Below are positions 1 through 8,391 of a DNA stretch of 64,000 nt, in pieces (the first letter of the stretch is position 1; each line of letters starts with the position of its first letter). Source of the DNA: Acinetobacter sp. XH1741 (GTDB taxonomy: Bacteria; Pseudomonadota; Gammaproteobacteria; Pseudomonadales; Moraxellaceae). Location: NCBI RefSeq assembly GCF_041021895.1, contig NZ_CP157428.1, positions 2,046,001-2,110,000 on the forward strand. The letters are read 5' to 3'. The notes under the pieces were generated by a model. The model had not been told where the DNA came from. It did not search any database and saw only the letters and a program-made list of their open reading frames with translations. Made by a program: the position numbers and the translations under genes.

Positions 1-157
1 CTAATGCCCAAAACCAAGAGGTGATTTGTTCAGGCGAAGCACCTAAAGCTTGAGCTGCCTGAATCACTAAAATGGCTGAAACACTAATACCAATAAGAAA
101 GGTAATAAAACCAGCAAATACGGCTGGAATAGAAAAATCTTGAAGAATCTTTTGCAT
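1..157 (-). CDS. BenE-family benzoate/H+ symporter, N-terminal fragment
   Basis: Only the first 52 codons lie in the window; the gene runs off the left edge. The ATG at 157 starts MQKILQDFSIPAVFAGF and continues into a first membrane segment and an IQAAQALGASPEQ motif followed by SWFWAL. This pattern is typical of the N-terminus of BenE (benzoate/H+ symporter family, 12 TM inner-membrane permeases). It is divergent from the Lrp-family regulator at 345, which makes it a plausible target of that regulator (inference). Substrate cannot be judged from the fragment. Confidence 0.75.
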   Translation of the reverse strand, partial: MQKILQDFSIPAVFAGFITFLIGISVSAILVIQAAQALGASPEQITSWFWAL

Positions 158-344
158 GGCTAAATGTTCTAAATCCCTGAAAAATTAATATGTTTCTGCC
201 TACATGTTCAGCCAGATAAATCTAACAATTTTTTTTAAGAAGGTGCTTTCTATTTTTTAACAAAAAATGAAATAATATTTTTTAAATATTTAGAAATGCT
301 ATAATTTATCCCATAAAAAATAATGAAATCGGGATATTGTTTTT

Positions 345-818
345 ATGGATGAGCAAGCAGAAAATTTATCACCACTTGAACTCAAAATTATGCGCTGTTT
401 ACAAGAAAACGGACGCTTAAGTAATGCTGAACTAGCGAAACTTGTGGGGATTAGTACCTCGTCTTGTTGGAATCATACTCAACGCCTTTTTAAAATTGGG
501 GCAATCTTAGATGTACGTGCCCGAATTAATCCGGCTATGGTGCAGCGTGAAACCATCGTCTTGGTAGGGGTGGTTTTAGATCGTTCAACACCTGATAGTT
601 TTCAGGCATTTGAACAAGCAGCAGGTGATCTGGAGAATGTTTTAGAGTGTTATCTGGTGGCAGGGGAAGTCGATTATTTTTTAAAAATTCGCGTTAAAGA
701 TTTGGCTGCTTTTAACCGATTTCATAGTGAAAAAATTATTGCGTTACCGGGAGTAAGGCAAGTTAGAACATTTTTTGTGCTGAATGAAGTGAAAACTGAT
801 GGCATGCTGGCTTTTTAA
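345..818 (+). CDS. Lrp/AsnC-family transcriptional regulator
   Basis: 157 residues, the normal family length. An N-terminal winged helix-turn-helix (about residues 8-60, LKIMRCLQENGRLSNAELAK then GISTSSCWNHTQRL) is followed by a C-terminal RAM/ligand-binding domain (about 70-145, VLVGVVLD... and CYLVAGEVDYFLKIRVKDL). Such proteins bind DNA as dimers or octamers and respond to amino acids. Neighbours are a BenE-like permease (divergent) and a LeuE-type amino acid exporter (convergent). In E. coli leuE is controlled by Lrp, so control of the exporter is a reasonable guess but not visible in sequence. Confidence 0.9.
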   Translation: MDEQAENLSPLELKIMRCLQENGRLSNAELAKLVGISTSSCWNHTQRLFKIGAILDVRARINPAMVQRETIVLVGVVLDRSTPDSFQAFEQAAGDLENVLECYLVAGEVDYFLKIRVKDLAAFNRFHSEKIIALPGVRQVRTFFVLNEVKTDGMLAF

Positions 819-870
819 TTGCTCAGCATGTTTTCAACTTTTAATATGAGGTTTTACAGGGCTGACATAA

Positions 871-1521
871 TTAAATCGTTGAGGTGGCTAGCTTCAAACC
901 AAATCCAAAAAATAAAATGCCAACTAAAAAGATTCCGCTTGCTGCAATTTTATGGTTTTGTTTAAAAAAAGTTGAAAGCTTAATACCTGAAAAAATAAGA
1001 GCTGTTAAATAGCTAAAACTGATTATCTGTAAAATAACTGCTAAAACTAAAAAACTTAAAGCTGGGTAAGCATAATCTGGTTCAATAAACTGAACAAAGA
1101 AAGATAGGAAAAATAAAATCGCTTTAGGGTTGAGTAGACTAATACTGAGTGCAGTTTTATAAGGATGAATTTTATCTAATGTGGGTAAGTCGGCCATTTC
1201 GGGTTGTGGTTGATTACGTAGTTTCCAGCGCTGAATACTACCTTGTAAAAGCTTAAAACCTAAATAAGATAAATAAAGAGCACCGATGAGTTTAAGTACA
1301 ATAAAAACCCAGGGGAAAGCTTTTAATAAAGAGGCTGCACCAAGCACGGTACAGAGCATTAAAATAAGATCACCGGTAAAAATACCGAGTGCACCCATAT
1401 ATCCGGTTTTAATACCATAGCGTGAAGCAATTGACATCACATAAAGGGAATTGGGTCCGGGTAATAACACAATTAGGAATGTACCAATAATATATGTTGT
1501 TAAATCTGTTATGCCGAACAC
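871..1521 (-). CDS. leuE: LysE-family exporter, LeuE-like (leucine efflux)
   Basis: 216 residues with about six hydrophobic segments, an inner-membrane RhtB/LysE-superfamily exporter. The N-terminal VLLPGPNSLYVMS motif, GALGIFTGDLILM and SLLNPKAILFFLSFFVQFI are the signature blocks, and the arrangement and length fit E. coli LeuE well. It should export leucine or related neutral amino acids; the substrate is inferred from family resemblance. Its 3' end faces the Lrp-type regulator at 345-818. Confidence 0.8.
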   Translation of the reverse strand: MFGITDLTTYIIGTFLIVLLPGPNSLYVMSIASRYGIKTGYMGALGIFTGDLILMLCTVLGAASLLKAFPWVFIVLKLIGALYLSYLGFKLLQGSIQRWKLRNQPQPEMADLPTLDKIHPYKTALSISLLNPKAILFFLSFFVQFIEPDYAYPALSFLVLAVILQIISFSYLTALIFSGIKLSTFFKQNHKIAASGIFLVGILFFGFGLKLATSTI

Positions 1522-1594
1522 GAGAAACCCAATAAAAAACCGATTTTTGTCATGATAACAAAAATCGGCAATTTTGTATGAAAAGTGCAGTTTT

Positions 1595-2584
1595 TTAAGA
1601 TTTTATTTCTGCATCAATTCCAAATGATTGACGTAACAAAAGGCTTAATTGATCTCGCGCTTTAATAAAGCCATCAACACCACCTTGTAAGAGTTGGAAA
1701 GCCATTAAGTCATGATTAAGTTCGTCTTTAAAACTTTGCTCATTTTGCGTAGGTCTAACAACTGCTTCTGCCTGTTTTGCTTGAGTTGCATCGAGCGCTG
1801 CATTTACGGTACGCGTATCTTGTTCAAGTTGGGTCAGTAGTCCAGGAGATATCGTAAGCAAATCACATCCTGCAAGACCCAGTACTTGGTCGATGCTACG
1901 GAAACTCGCACCCATGACTTGAGTTGGAATATTTTGCTGTTTGTAGTAAGTGTAGATTTTCTTAACTGAAACTACGCCCGGATCTTTTTCAATTGGGTAA
2001 GCATCTACACCTTCAGCTTTTTTGTACCAGTCTAAAATACGACCTACAAATGGAGAAATTAAAGTAACTTTTGCATCTGCACAAGCTTGCGCTTGGTGTA
2101 AACCGAAAAGCAGAGTGAGGTTACAAGCAATCCCTTCAGCTTCAAGCACTTTAGCAGCTTGAATACCCTCCCAAGTTGACGCGATTTTAATTAAAATACG
2201 TGACTGATCAATACCATAACCTTTGTAAAGTTCACATAATTCATGCGCTTTTTGAATGGTTGCTTCGGTGTCATATGAAAGAGCAGCATCTACTTCTGTC
2301 GAAACACGGCCTTCAATCAATTTTAAAATTTCTACGCCAAACTTTACAGTTAAAATATCAATGGTTCTTTCAATGAGCTCATCGCTTTTATAGCCTTCTT
2401 CTTTGGCTTGATAATAAGCATCTTCAATGAGCTCTTTACTTTCTGGTTGTTCTGCTGCCGCGGTAATCAATGAAGGATTCGTTGTCGCATCTAATGGACG
2501 AAATTTACGAATAGCATCAAGGTCGCTACTGTCAGCAACAACGGTCGTTAATGTTTTTAATTGGTCAAGTGCTGTATGAGTCAT
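1595..2584 (-). CDS. tal: Transaldolase
   Basis: 329 residues, typical of the TalB-type class of transaldolase. It transfers dihydroxyacetone from sedoheptulose-7-P to glyceraldehyde-3-P in the cytosolic non-oxidative pentose phosphate pathway. The N-terminal DATTNPSLITAA motif and the Schiff-base lysine in RILIKIASTWEGI are present, as is the TLLFGLHQAQACADA block. It stands alone, flanked by an exporter and by aceR, so it is probably monocistronic. Confidence 0.96.
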   Translation of the reverse strand: MTHTALDQLKTLTTVVADSSDLDAIRKFRPLDATTNPSLITAAAEQPESKELIEDAYYQAKEEGYKSDELIERTIDILTVKFGVEILKLIEGRVSTEVDAALSYDTEATIQKAHELCELYKGYGIDQSRILIKIASTWEGIQAAKVLEAEGIACNLTLLFGLHQAQACADAKVTLISPFVGRILDWYKKAEGVDAYPIEKDPGVVSVKKIYTYYKQQNIPTQVMGASFRSIDQVLGLAGCDLLTISPGLLTQLEQDTRTVNAALDATQAKQAEAVVRPTQNEQSFKDELNHDLMAFQLLQGGVDGFIKARDQLSLLLRQSFGIDAEIKS

Positions 2585-2713
2585 TGATATTCAACATCTT
2601 CAGTAATAAATCTTATGTTTTATTTATAGCACAAAGTCTATTCATGCTGTCGATATATCAATTGTTATATTTCAAAGAAAAACGTTTAGGTTCTGCATCT
2701 AAATTGAAATGAT

Positions 2714-3607
2714 TTAAGGGGCCTGTTGCATTCGCTTATTACGAATATGGTCAATGAGGAATCGTGCAGCAGCACCAAGTTCACTCTCGCGGCTCCAGAC
2801 CAAGTCTACGTAGTATTCAAAGCGAGGGGTAAAATCAAATACATCCAAGGGTTGAAGCTTATTTTTTAACTCAGGGTTTTCTTTAAACATTTCCTGCGGA
2901 AGTACGCCCCAACCTAAATTGCGTAAAATCATTAAACAAGCAGAGTGGTGGTTGTCTGTACGCCAATAATGCTTTGAAAATAATAATTCAGGTTTTAGCG
3001 TCTCATCTCGACTTGCGACCACAATTTGTCTTGTACCTAAAATCTGCTCATAAGAAACATGTTCTTGATGTGCGAGAGGATGAGTTTTTGCAATTACAGG
3101 AATTAAAGCCTCACGTTTTAACTCGACAAACTGTTCTCTATTGTCTAGATGCTCACGTTCAAACATGAGTGCCAGTTGAGCAGAGCCATCTAGTAACATG
3201 TGAAGTGCATCTTCTTGAGGGGCAGACACAATATTAATTTGTAGGTCCGGGAAGCGACTTTCTAACAGACAGACATAGTCGGTCCAATTGGTATGTAAGA
3301 GTTCTGATACCACAACAATTGTTAGATTAGGTTCTAGACCGGTACTTAATGCATGCGCGTGCTGTTTCCATTGATTCATTTCAATTAAAAGCTGCGCCGT
3401 TTTTTCATACAGTACTCGTGCCTCAGCAGTAGGCGTAGGTTCACGGCCTTTACGTTCAAATAAAGTCAGGTTCAAATCAATTTCTAAATTGGCAATAGAC
3501 ATACTTACAGCAGAAGGAACTTTTCCAAGTTTGCGTGCTGCTGCTGAAAAGGAGCCAGTTTCAATCACGGCCTGAAACATGAGCAATTGTTCTTGATTAA
3601 TATTCAT
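2714..3607 (-). CDS. aceR: LysR-type regulator AceR, activator of the aceI efflux gene
   Basis: 297 residues. LysR winged HTH at residues 1-65 (LLMFQAVIETGSFSAAARKLGKVPSAVSMSIANLE), then a two-lobed effector-binding domain. It is divergent from aceI, separated by about 90 bases. In A. baumannii the LysR regulator next to aceI is AceR, which binds chlorhexidine and activates aceI. The call rests on synteny with an unmistakable aceI plus family match. Start at the ATG at 3607. Confidence 0.88.
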   Translation of the reverse strand: MNINQEQLLMFQAVIETGSFSAAARKLGKVPSAVSMSIANLEIDLNLTLFERKGREPTPTAEARVLYEKTAQLLIEMNQWKQHAHALSTGLEPNLTIVVVSELLHTNWTDYVCLLESRFPDLQINIVSAPQEDALHMLLDGSAQLALMFEREHLDNREQFVELKREALIPVIAKTHPLAHQEHVSYEQILGTRQIVVASRDETLKPELLFSKHYWRTDNHHSACLMILRNLGWGVLPQEMFKENPELKNKLQPLDVFDFTPRFEYYVDLVWSRESELGAAARFLIDHIRNKRMQQAP

Positions 3608-3630
3608 CTGTCAAAAAAATTGAAAGAACC

Positions 3631-3645
3631 TGATTGGATTAATCA
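3631..3645. promoter_or_regulatory. Candidate AceR-binding dyad between aceR and aceI
   Basis: TGATT-GGATT-AATCA forms 5-bp inverted arms and overlaps the perfect 8-bp palindrome GATTAATC (3637-3644). It lies in the 90-base divergent gap between aceR and the true aceI start at 3698, where a LysR-type box is expected. Assignment is inference. Confidence 0.4.
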
Positions 3646-3697
3646 ATATTATAAAAATAAAATGCACATTATCCAAGTAATTATTGAGTATTTAAAA

Positions 3698-4132
3698 ATG
3701 TTGATTTCCAAGAGAAGACTCATTCATGCAATCAGTTATGAAGGAATTTTATTGGTCATCATTGCGATTGCATTAAGTTTTATTTTTAACATGCCTATGG
3801 AAGTGACCGGAACACTCGGTGTGTTTATGGCAGTGGTTTCAGTTTTCTGGAATATGATTTTTAACCATTATTTCGAAAAAGTAGAACATAAATATAATTG
3901 GGAAAGAACGATCCCTGTACGGATCTTACATGCGATTGGGTTTGAGGGTGGTTTGCTGATTGCGACTGTACCGATGATTGCATATATGATGCAGATGACC
4001 GTCATTGATGCATTTATTTTAGATATTGGCTTAACCTTATGTATTTTGGTTTATACCTTTATCTTCCAGTGGTGTTATGACCATATTGAAGATAAGTTTT
4101 TCCCAAATGCTAAAGCTGCATCACTTCATTAA
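3698..4132 (+). CDS. aceI: PACE-family efflux protein AceI (chlorhexidine/H+ antiporter)
   Basis: The open frame extends upstream to 3587, but the conserved protein begins MLISKRRLIHAISYEGILL at the ATG at 3698. This gives 144 residues, the family length. Four TM helices form two tandem bacterial transmembrane-pair domains. The essential glutamate sits at position 15 (ISYE15G) and is echoed in repeat two (AIGFEGG). AceI is a proton-coupled inner-membrane exporter of chlorhexidine and short-chain diamines such as cadaverine and putrescine. The sequence looks the same as I remember for A. baumannii AceI. A strong shared terminator follows at 4150-4180. Confidence 0.95.
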   Translation: MLISKRRLIHAISYEGILLVIIAIALSFIFNMPMEVTGTLGVFMAVVSVFWNMIFNHYFEKVEHKYNWERTIPVRILHAIGFEGGLLIATVPMIAYMMQMTVIDAFILDIGLTLCILVYTFIFQWCYDHIEDKFFPNAKAASLH

Positions 4133-4149
4133 TTAGCTATATTGAAATG

Positions 4150-4180
4150 AAATAAGCACCCAAACGGGTGCTTATTTTTT
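4150..4180. terminator. Bidirectional intrinsic terminator (aceI / thiolase)
   Basis: AATAAGCACCC - AAAC - GGGTGCTTATT stem with a T-run on the plus side and an A-run on the other, between two convergent genes. Confidence 0.9.
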
Positions 4181-4195
4181 AGGTGTATATAGAAA

Positions 4196-5764
4196 TTATT
4201 TCTCTACAATCGCAACCACACCTTCACCACCTGCTGTACAAATCGAGATTAATGCACGGCCTGAACCTTTTTCATTAATCAATTTAGCAGCAGTTGCTAA
4301 GATACGGCCACCAGTTGCAGCAAATGGGTGACCTGCGCCTAAAGATGAACCATTTACGTTAAGTTTAGAGCGATCGATTGAACCTAAAGGTGCATCTAAA
4401 CCAAGACGTTCTTTACAGAATTTTTCATCTTCCCAAGCTTTTAATGTCGACAATACTTGAGATGCAAATGCTTCATGAATTTCGTAGAAATCAAAATCTT
4501 GAAGTTTGAGGTTAGCACGCTTAAGCATACGAGGTACTGCATAAGCAGGAGCCATCAATAAGCCTTCTTTAGGACCATTTTTACCAATGAAGTCAACAGC
4601 CGCTGTTTCAGAGAAAGAAAGGTAAGCTAAAACTTCATGACCGTTTTCTTTTGCCCATTCTTCAGAAGCAAGCAATACAACAGAAGCACCGTCAGTTAAC
4701 GGCGTTGAGTTACCAGCTGTCATTGTTGCAGTTTCGCCTTTACCGAAAACTGGTTTTAATTTAGCTAGTTTTTCAACTGTGCTGTCTGGACGTAAGTTGT
4801 TGTCACGGTTAAGACCTAAGAATGGCGTAATGAGGTCATCAAAGAAACCACGGTCATAAGCAGCCGCAAGTTTTTGATGGCTGCTAGCAGCTAACTCATC
4901 TTGCGCTTCACGAGTGATACCCCATTCTAAGGCAGTAATCGCTTGGTGCTCACCCATTGAAAGGCCAGTACGTGGTTCACCGTTGCTTGGAGCATCAAGG
5001 AGCTTTTTGAAATCAATTTTTGTTAAAGCTTTAAGACGGTCTTTCGCAGTTTTTGCAACATTGAGTTCAAGTAAAACTTTACGTAAACCATCACCTACAG
5101 CGATAGGAGCATCAGACGTGGTGTCTACACCACCTGCAATACCGACATCGATTTGACCAAGCGCAATTTTGTTGGCAACAACAAATGCTGCTTGTAAACC
5201 TGTACCACAAGCAATTTGAATATCATAAGCAGGAGTCTCTGGTGCAAGATCTGTGCTTAATACAACTTCACGAGTCATGTTGAAGTCACGGCTGTGTTTT
5301 AAAACGGCACCCGCAACGACTTCCCCAATACGCTTGCCTTGTAAGTTAAAACGTTCAACCAAACCATTCAATGCTGCTGTCAGCATGTCAGAGTTAGACG
5401 CTTTGAAGTAAGCCGTATTTGAACGTGCAAATGGAATACGGTTGCCACCAAGGATTGCAACGCGGCGAACAGTGTTTTGACTCATGGTTTTATCCTGTTG
5501 AACAGAAGTTTTGGTTTTTGTTGCTTTTGGTGCTGCAGCTACATTAGAAGATGTAGACGGGGTTGCAGTAGCGGCGCTCTTGTTACGAGGGCTACGTGCT
5601 GGTGCAGTCGTTGAACGATTACGTGTCGTTTTTGGAGTATTAGTTGCTGCTTTAGGAGTTGTGCTGTTACGCTTAGCCGTGTTAGAAGCCGACTTTGATG
5701 TATTTGACACTTTTTCCTGAGCAGAATTCTCGACTGCTGGATTTTCTTGAGTTGTTTTGCTCAT
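4196..5764 (-). CDS. Acetyl-CoA C-acyltransferase (thiolase) with long low-complexity N-terminus
   Basis: 522 residues. Residues 1-93 are low complexity, rich in Thr, Ser, Ala, Lys, Asn and Pro. The canonical thiolase starts at Met94 (MSQNTVRRVAILGG). Catalytic features are the nucleophilic cysteine at about 186 (IQIACGTGL), EIHEAFA, GHPFAATGGR and the second cysteine in ICTAGGEG. It should cleave or condense 3-ketoacyl-CoA. It is divergent from a FabG4-like reductase and a MaoC-like hydratase, suggesting a shared acyl-CoA pathway. An in-frame ATG at 5485 has its own AGGA ribosome site (CAGGATAAAACC then ATG), so a shorter 429-residue form may also be made. The tail resembles histone-H1-like or phasin-type Lys/Ala/Pro tails. 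Confidence 0.9.
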   Translation of the reverse strand: MSKTTQENPAVENSAQEKVSNTSKSASNTAKRNSTTPKAATNTPKTTRNRSTTAPARSPRNKSAATATPSTSSNVAAAPKATKTKTSVQQDKTMSQNTVRRVAILGGNRIPFARSNTAYFKASNSDMLTAALNGLVERFNLQGKRIGEVVAGAVLKHSRDFNMTREVVLSTDLAPETPAYDIQIACGTGLQAAFVVANKIALGQIDVGIAGGVDTTSDAPIAVGDGLRKVLLELNVAKTAKDRLKALTKIDFKKLLDAPSNGEPRTGLSMGEHQAITALEWGITREAQDELAASSHQKLAAAYDRGFFDDLITPFLGLNRDNNLRPDSTVEKLAKLKPVFGKGETATMTAGNSTPLTDGASVVLLASEEWAKENGHEVLAYLSFSETAAVDFIGKNGPKEGLLMAPAYAVPRMLKRANLKLQDFDFYEIHEAFASQVLSTLKAWEDEKFCKERLGLDAPLGSIDRSKLNVNGSSLGAGHPFAATGGRILATAAKLINEKGSGRALISICTAGGEGVVAIVEK

Positions 5765-5999
5765 AAGGCTTTTCCAAGCATATTAACGATATTCTTGTAA
5801 GCTACCTTAACACAATTCAAATAGACCTGTATTGACTAGAATGACATTGTAGATAGCATTCAGGTCAAGACATCCAAAGATGAACTCAAGTATGATTTGG
5901 AGTAACTCTAATGAACGACTACTTTCATATTGTTTCTATCCATCTCATAACATAATGAAACCTGTCGTAGAAAATTCATTTCTTTGAGAGATAATAACC

Positions 6000-7391
6000 A
6001 TGACTGATCAATACCAAGCATTTACACAATCTCCAATTGGTAAATTTGTTGTTAAAAATTTGGGTTTACCATCACCTGTTGTATTAGAGCGTTTTGAAAG
6101 TGCTCAGCCAGTAGTGAATGGAGCAGTATTGGTTGGCGCGGCGCCATCAAGTGTATTGTCAGGTGCAATTGCACAAGTACTTAGCAATATTCATGCAGAT
6201 AGCTATGTAGGTAATAATGTTGATTTACAACAAGCCGCTGCAAAAGTAGGTTTAAATTTACGTCCATTCAATGCTGGTGACAAAGAGTCAAAATTCAAGG
6301 CAGTTGTATTTGATGCTTCTGGTATTCAAAACTCGGAACAGTTAAACGAACTTTATAAATTCTTTAATCCGATTGCACGTCAAGTTGCGACTTCTGGCCG
6401 TGTGATTGTGATTGGTACTACACCTGAAACTGCAAAAACTGTAAAACAGGCGATTGCTCAGCGTGCACTTGAAGGCTTTATCAAATCAGTAGGTAAAGAG
6501 TTTAAAAAAGGCATTACTGCTCAAGTTGTTTATGTAGATGAAGGTGCTTCTGCGAACCTTGAATCAACATTACGTTTCTTGCTTTCTCCGCGTTCAGCGT
6601 ATGTCTCTGGTCAAGTAATTCGCGTTTCTAAAGCAGATGTTGTTGATGTCGATTGGGCAAAACCACTTGCTGGTAAAACTGCGTTAGTAACTGGTGCAAG
6701 CCGTGGTATTGGTGAAGCAATTGCACATGTATTGGCACGCGATGGTGCGCATGTAATTTGTTTAGATGTACCACAGCAACAAGCTGACCTTGACCGTGTA
6801 GCTGCTGACATTGGCGGCTCTACCTTGGCAATTGATATTACAGCTGCCGATGCAGGTGAAAAAATTAAAGCTGCTGCGGCAAAACAAGGCGGGTTAGATA
6901 TTATTGTACATAACGCAGGTATTACACGTGACAAAACTTTGGCAAACATGAAGCCAGAGCTTTGGGACTTGGTAATTAACATTAACTTATCTGCTGCTGA
7001 ACGTGTAAATGACTACTTGTTAGAAAACGATGGTCTAAATGCAAATGGCCGCATTGTTTGCGTATCATCAATTAGTGGTATTGCGGGTAACCTCGGTCAA
7101 ACGAACTATGCAGCATCTAAAGCTGGTGTAATTGGTTTGGTGAAATTTACTGCGCCTATTTTAAAAAATGGTATTACCATAAACGCAGTCGCACCTGGCT
7201 TTATCGAGACACAAATGACTGCTGCAATTCCGTTTGCAATTCGTGAAGCTGGCCGTCGTATGAACTCAATGCAACAAGGCGGTTTACCTGTTGATGTCGC
7301 AGAAACAATTGCATGGTTTGCATCAACTGCTTCTACAGGTGTAAATGGTAACGTTGTACGTGTATGTGGCCAAAGCTTGTTAGGCGCTTAA
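6000..7391 (+). CDS. High-molecular-weight 3-oxoacyl-(ACP/CoA) reductase, FabG4-like
   Basis: 463 residues, about twice the normal FabG. An N-terminal flavodoxin-like domain (1-220) lacks the nucleotide motif. A C-terminal SDR domain has TGASRGIG at 231-238, HNAG at about 304-307 and the catalytic triad Ser357, Tyr370, Lys374 (YAASK). This is the FabG4 architecture, which in mycobacteria uses NADH and acts on long 3-oxoacyl-CoA. It is divergent from the thiolase and is followed by the MaoC-like hydratase after a terminator-like hairpin at 7409. Annotation as plain fabG would be misleading; the pathway is inferred. Confidence 0.88.
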   Translation: MTDQYQAFTQSPIGKFVVKNLGLPSPVVLERFESAQPVVNGAVLVGAAPSSVLSGAIAQVLSNIHADSYVGNNVDLQQAAAKVGLNLRPFNAGDKESKFKAVVFDASGIQNSEQLNELYKFFNPIARQVATSGRVIVIGTTPETAKTVKQAIAQRALEGFIKSVGKEFKKGITAQVVYVDEGASANLESTLRFLLSPRSAYVSGQVIRVSKADVVDVDWAKPLAGKTALVTGASRGIGEAIAHVLARDGAHVICLDVPQQQADLDRVAADIGGSTLAIDITAADAGEKIKAAAAKQGGLDIIVHNAGITRDKTLANMKPELWDLVININLSAAERVNDYLLENDGLNANGRIVCVSSISGIAGNLGQTNYAASKAGVIGLVKFTAPILKNGITINAVAPGFIETQMTAAIPFAIREAGRRMNSMQQGGLPVDVAETIAWFASTASTGVNGNVVRVCGQSLLGA

Positions 7392-7408
7392 GCACTATTA
7401 AATAAATA

Positions 7409-7432
7409 GGGGTGCTTGAGCATCCCTTTTTT
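7409..7432 (+). terminator. Intrinsic terminator or attenuator between FabG4-like and MaoC-like genes
   Basis: GGGGTGC - TTGA - GCATCCC stem with one G-T pair, then six Ts. It sits between two co-oriented genes and so probably only reduces read-through. Confidence 0.7.
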
Positions 7433-7465
7433 ATTCAATAATCTATAAATTATAAAAGGTTAGGT

Positions 7466-8320
7466 ATGAATACTCGTCATTTTAGCCAGCTACCAAAAGC
7501 GGCATTGGCTTACCCAAAAGTGGTGCAGGGTTTAATTTTCAAAAAGTATCAAGGTCCAAAAATCTTACCGCAAGTTGAATATGTGGTAGATCGTCTTGAA
7601 ATTGATCAGAGCCATCTTAAAGCTTATAACGAAGTATGTGGCTTTAAAAATAATGGCTTCGTACCTGCAATTTATTTGGCTGTGCTTTCTCAAAGTTTGC
7701 AAATGCACATGATGACAGCAGAAGCATTTCCATTTCCGATTTTAGGTTTAGTCCATATCCGTAATCAGATTAAACAGACTCGACCGATTGGTGTGACTGA
7801 AAAATTAACTTTGTCATGTAAATTCGGTGAGCTTAAACCGCATGATAAATGGGTTCAGTTTGACTTTATTACCACGGTAAAAGTTGGCAATGAAGTGGTG
7901 ATGGAAGGCTTAACAACGTATTTATCTCGCCAAAAAGTCGAGAAAAGAGTGGGTGAGAAAGCCAAAGAAGAACAAGCGCCTGCTTATGTTCCAAAGGCTG
8001 AGTGGAATATTTTAGAAAACACAGGTCGCCGTTATGCGAAAGTGTCTGGTGATTTTAATTTAATTCATATTCATGCTATTACTGCAAAAGCATTTGGCTT
8101 TAAGCAAGCTATTGCGCATGGTATGTGGAGCAAGGCTAAAGCGCTAGCGAACCTTGAATTACCAAATGCTTATGAAGCAGATGTGTGGTTTAAACTACCA
8201 ATATTCTTACCATCAAAAGTTGAGTTTTTAACTGCTAATACAGATAAAAAGACGGATTTCTTGATTCGTAATGCGAAATCACAAAAACCGCATGTTGTAG
8301 GAACAGTAAAAGCATTATAA
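7466..8320 (+). CDS. MaoC-like (R)-specific enoyl-CoA hydratase/dehydratase
   Basis: 284 residues, a double hot-dog fold protein of the HtdX/MaoC type. The C-terminal half carries the hydratase-2 motif, YAKVSGDFNLIHIHAITAKAFGFKQAIAHGMW, with the catalytic Asp and His of the D-x-N-x-I-H type. It would hydrate trans-2-enoyl-CoA to (R)-3-hydroxyacyl-CoA, the substrate side of the reductase encoded just upstream. Start ATG at 7466 follows AAAGGTTAGGT. Confidence 0.85.
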   Translation: MNTRHFSQLPKAALAYPKVVQGLIFKKYQGPKILPQVEYVVDRLEIDQSHLKAYNEVCGFKNNGFVPAIYLAVLSQSLQMHMMTAEAFPFPILGLVHIRNQIKQTRPIGVTEKLTLSCKFGELKPHDKWVQFDFITTVKVGNEVVMEGLTTYLSRQKVEKRVGEKAKEEQAPAYVPKAEWNILENTGRRYAKVSGDFNLIHIHAITAKAFGFKQAIAHGMWSKAKALANLELPNAYEADVWFKLPIFLPSKVEFLTANTDKKTDFLIRNAKSQKPHVVGTVKAL

Positions 8321-8329
8321 AAATATCAG

Positions 8330-8358
8330 CAGCCTGAACAGATGTTTGGGCTGTTTTT
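8330..8358 (+). terminator. Intrinsic terminator after MaoC-like gene
   Basis: CAGCCTGAAC - AGAT - GTTTGGGCTG, a 10-bp stem with G-T pairs, then five Ts. Confidence 0.88.
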
Positions 8359-8391
8359 AAGCAAAATAACAAAAAATGCAAGGAACTTCAT

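Noticed and set aside
3587..3697. N-terminal 37-residue extension of AceI
   Set aside because: It overlaps the aceR start and regulatory gap, and the conserved PACE protein starts at 3698 with Glu15 in register.
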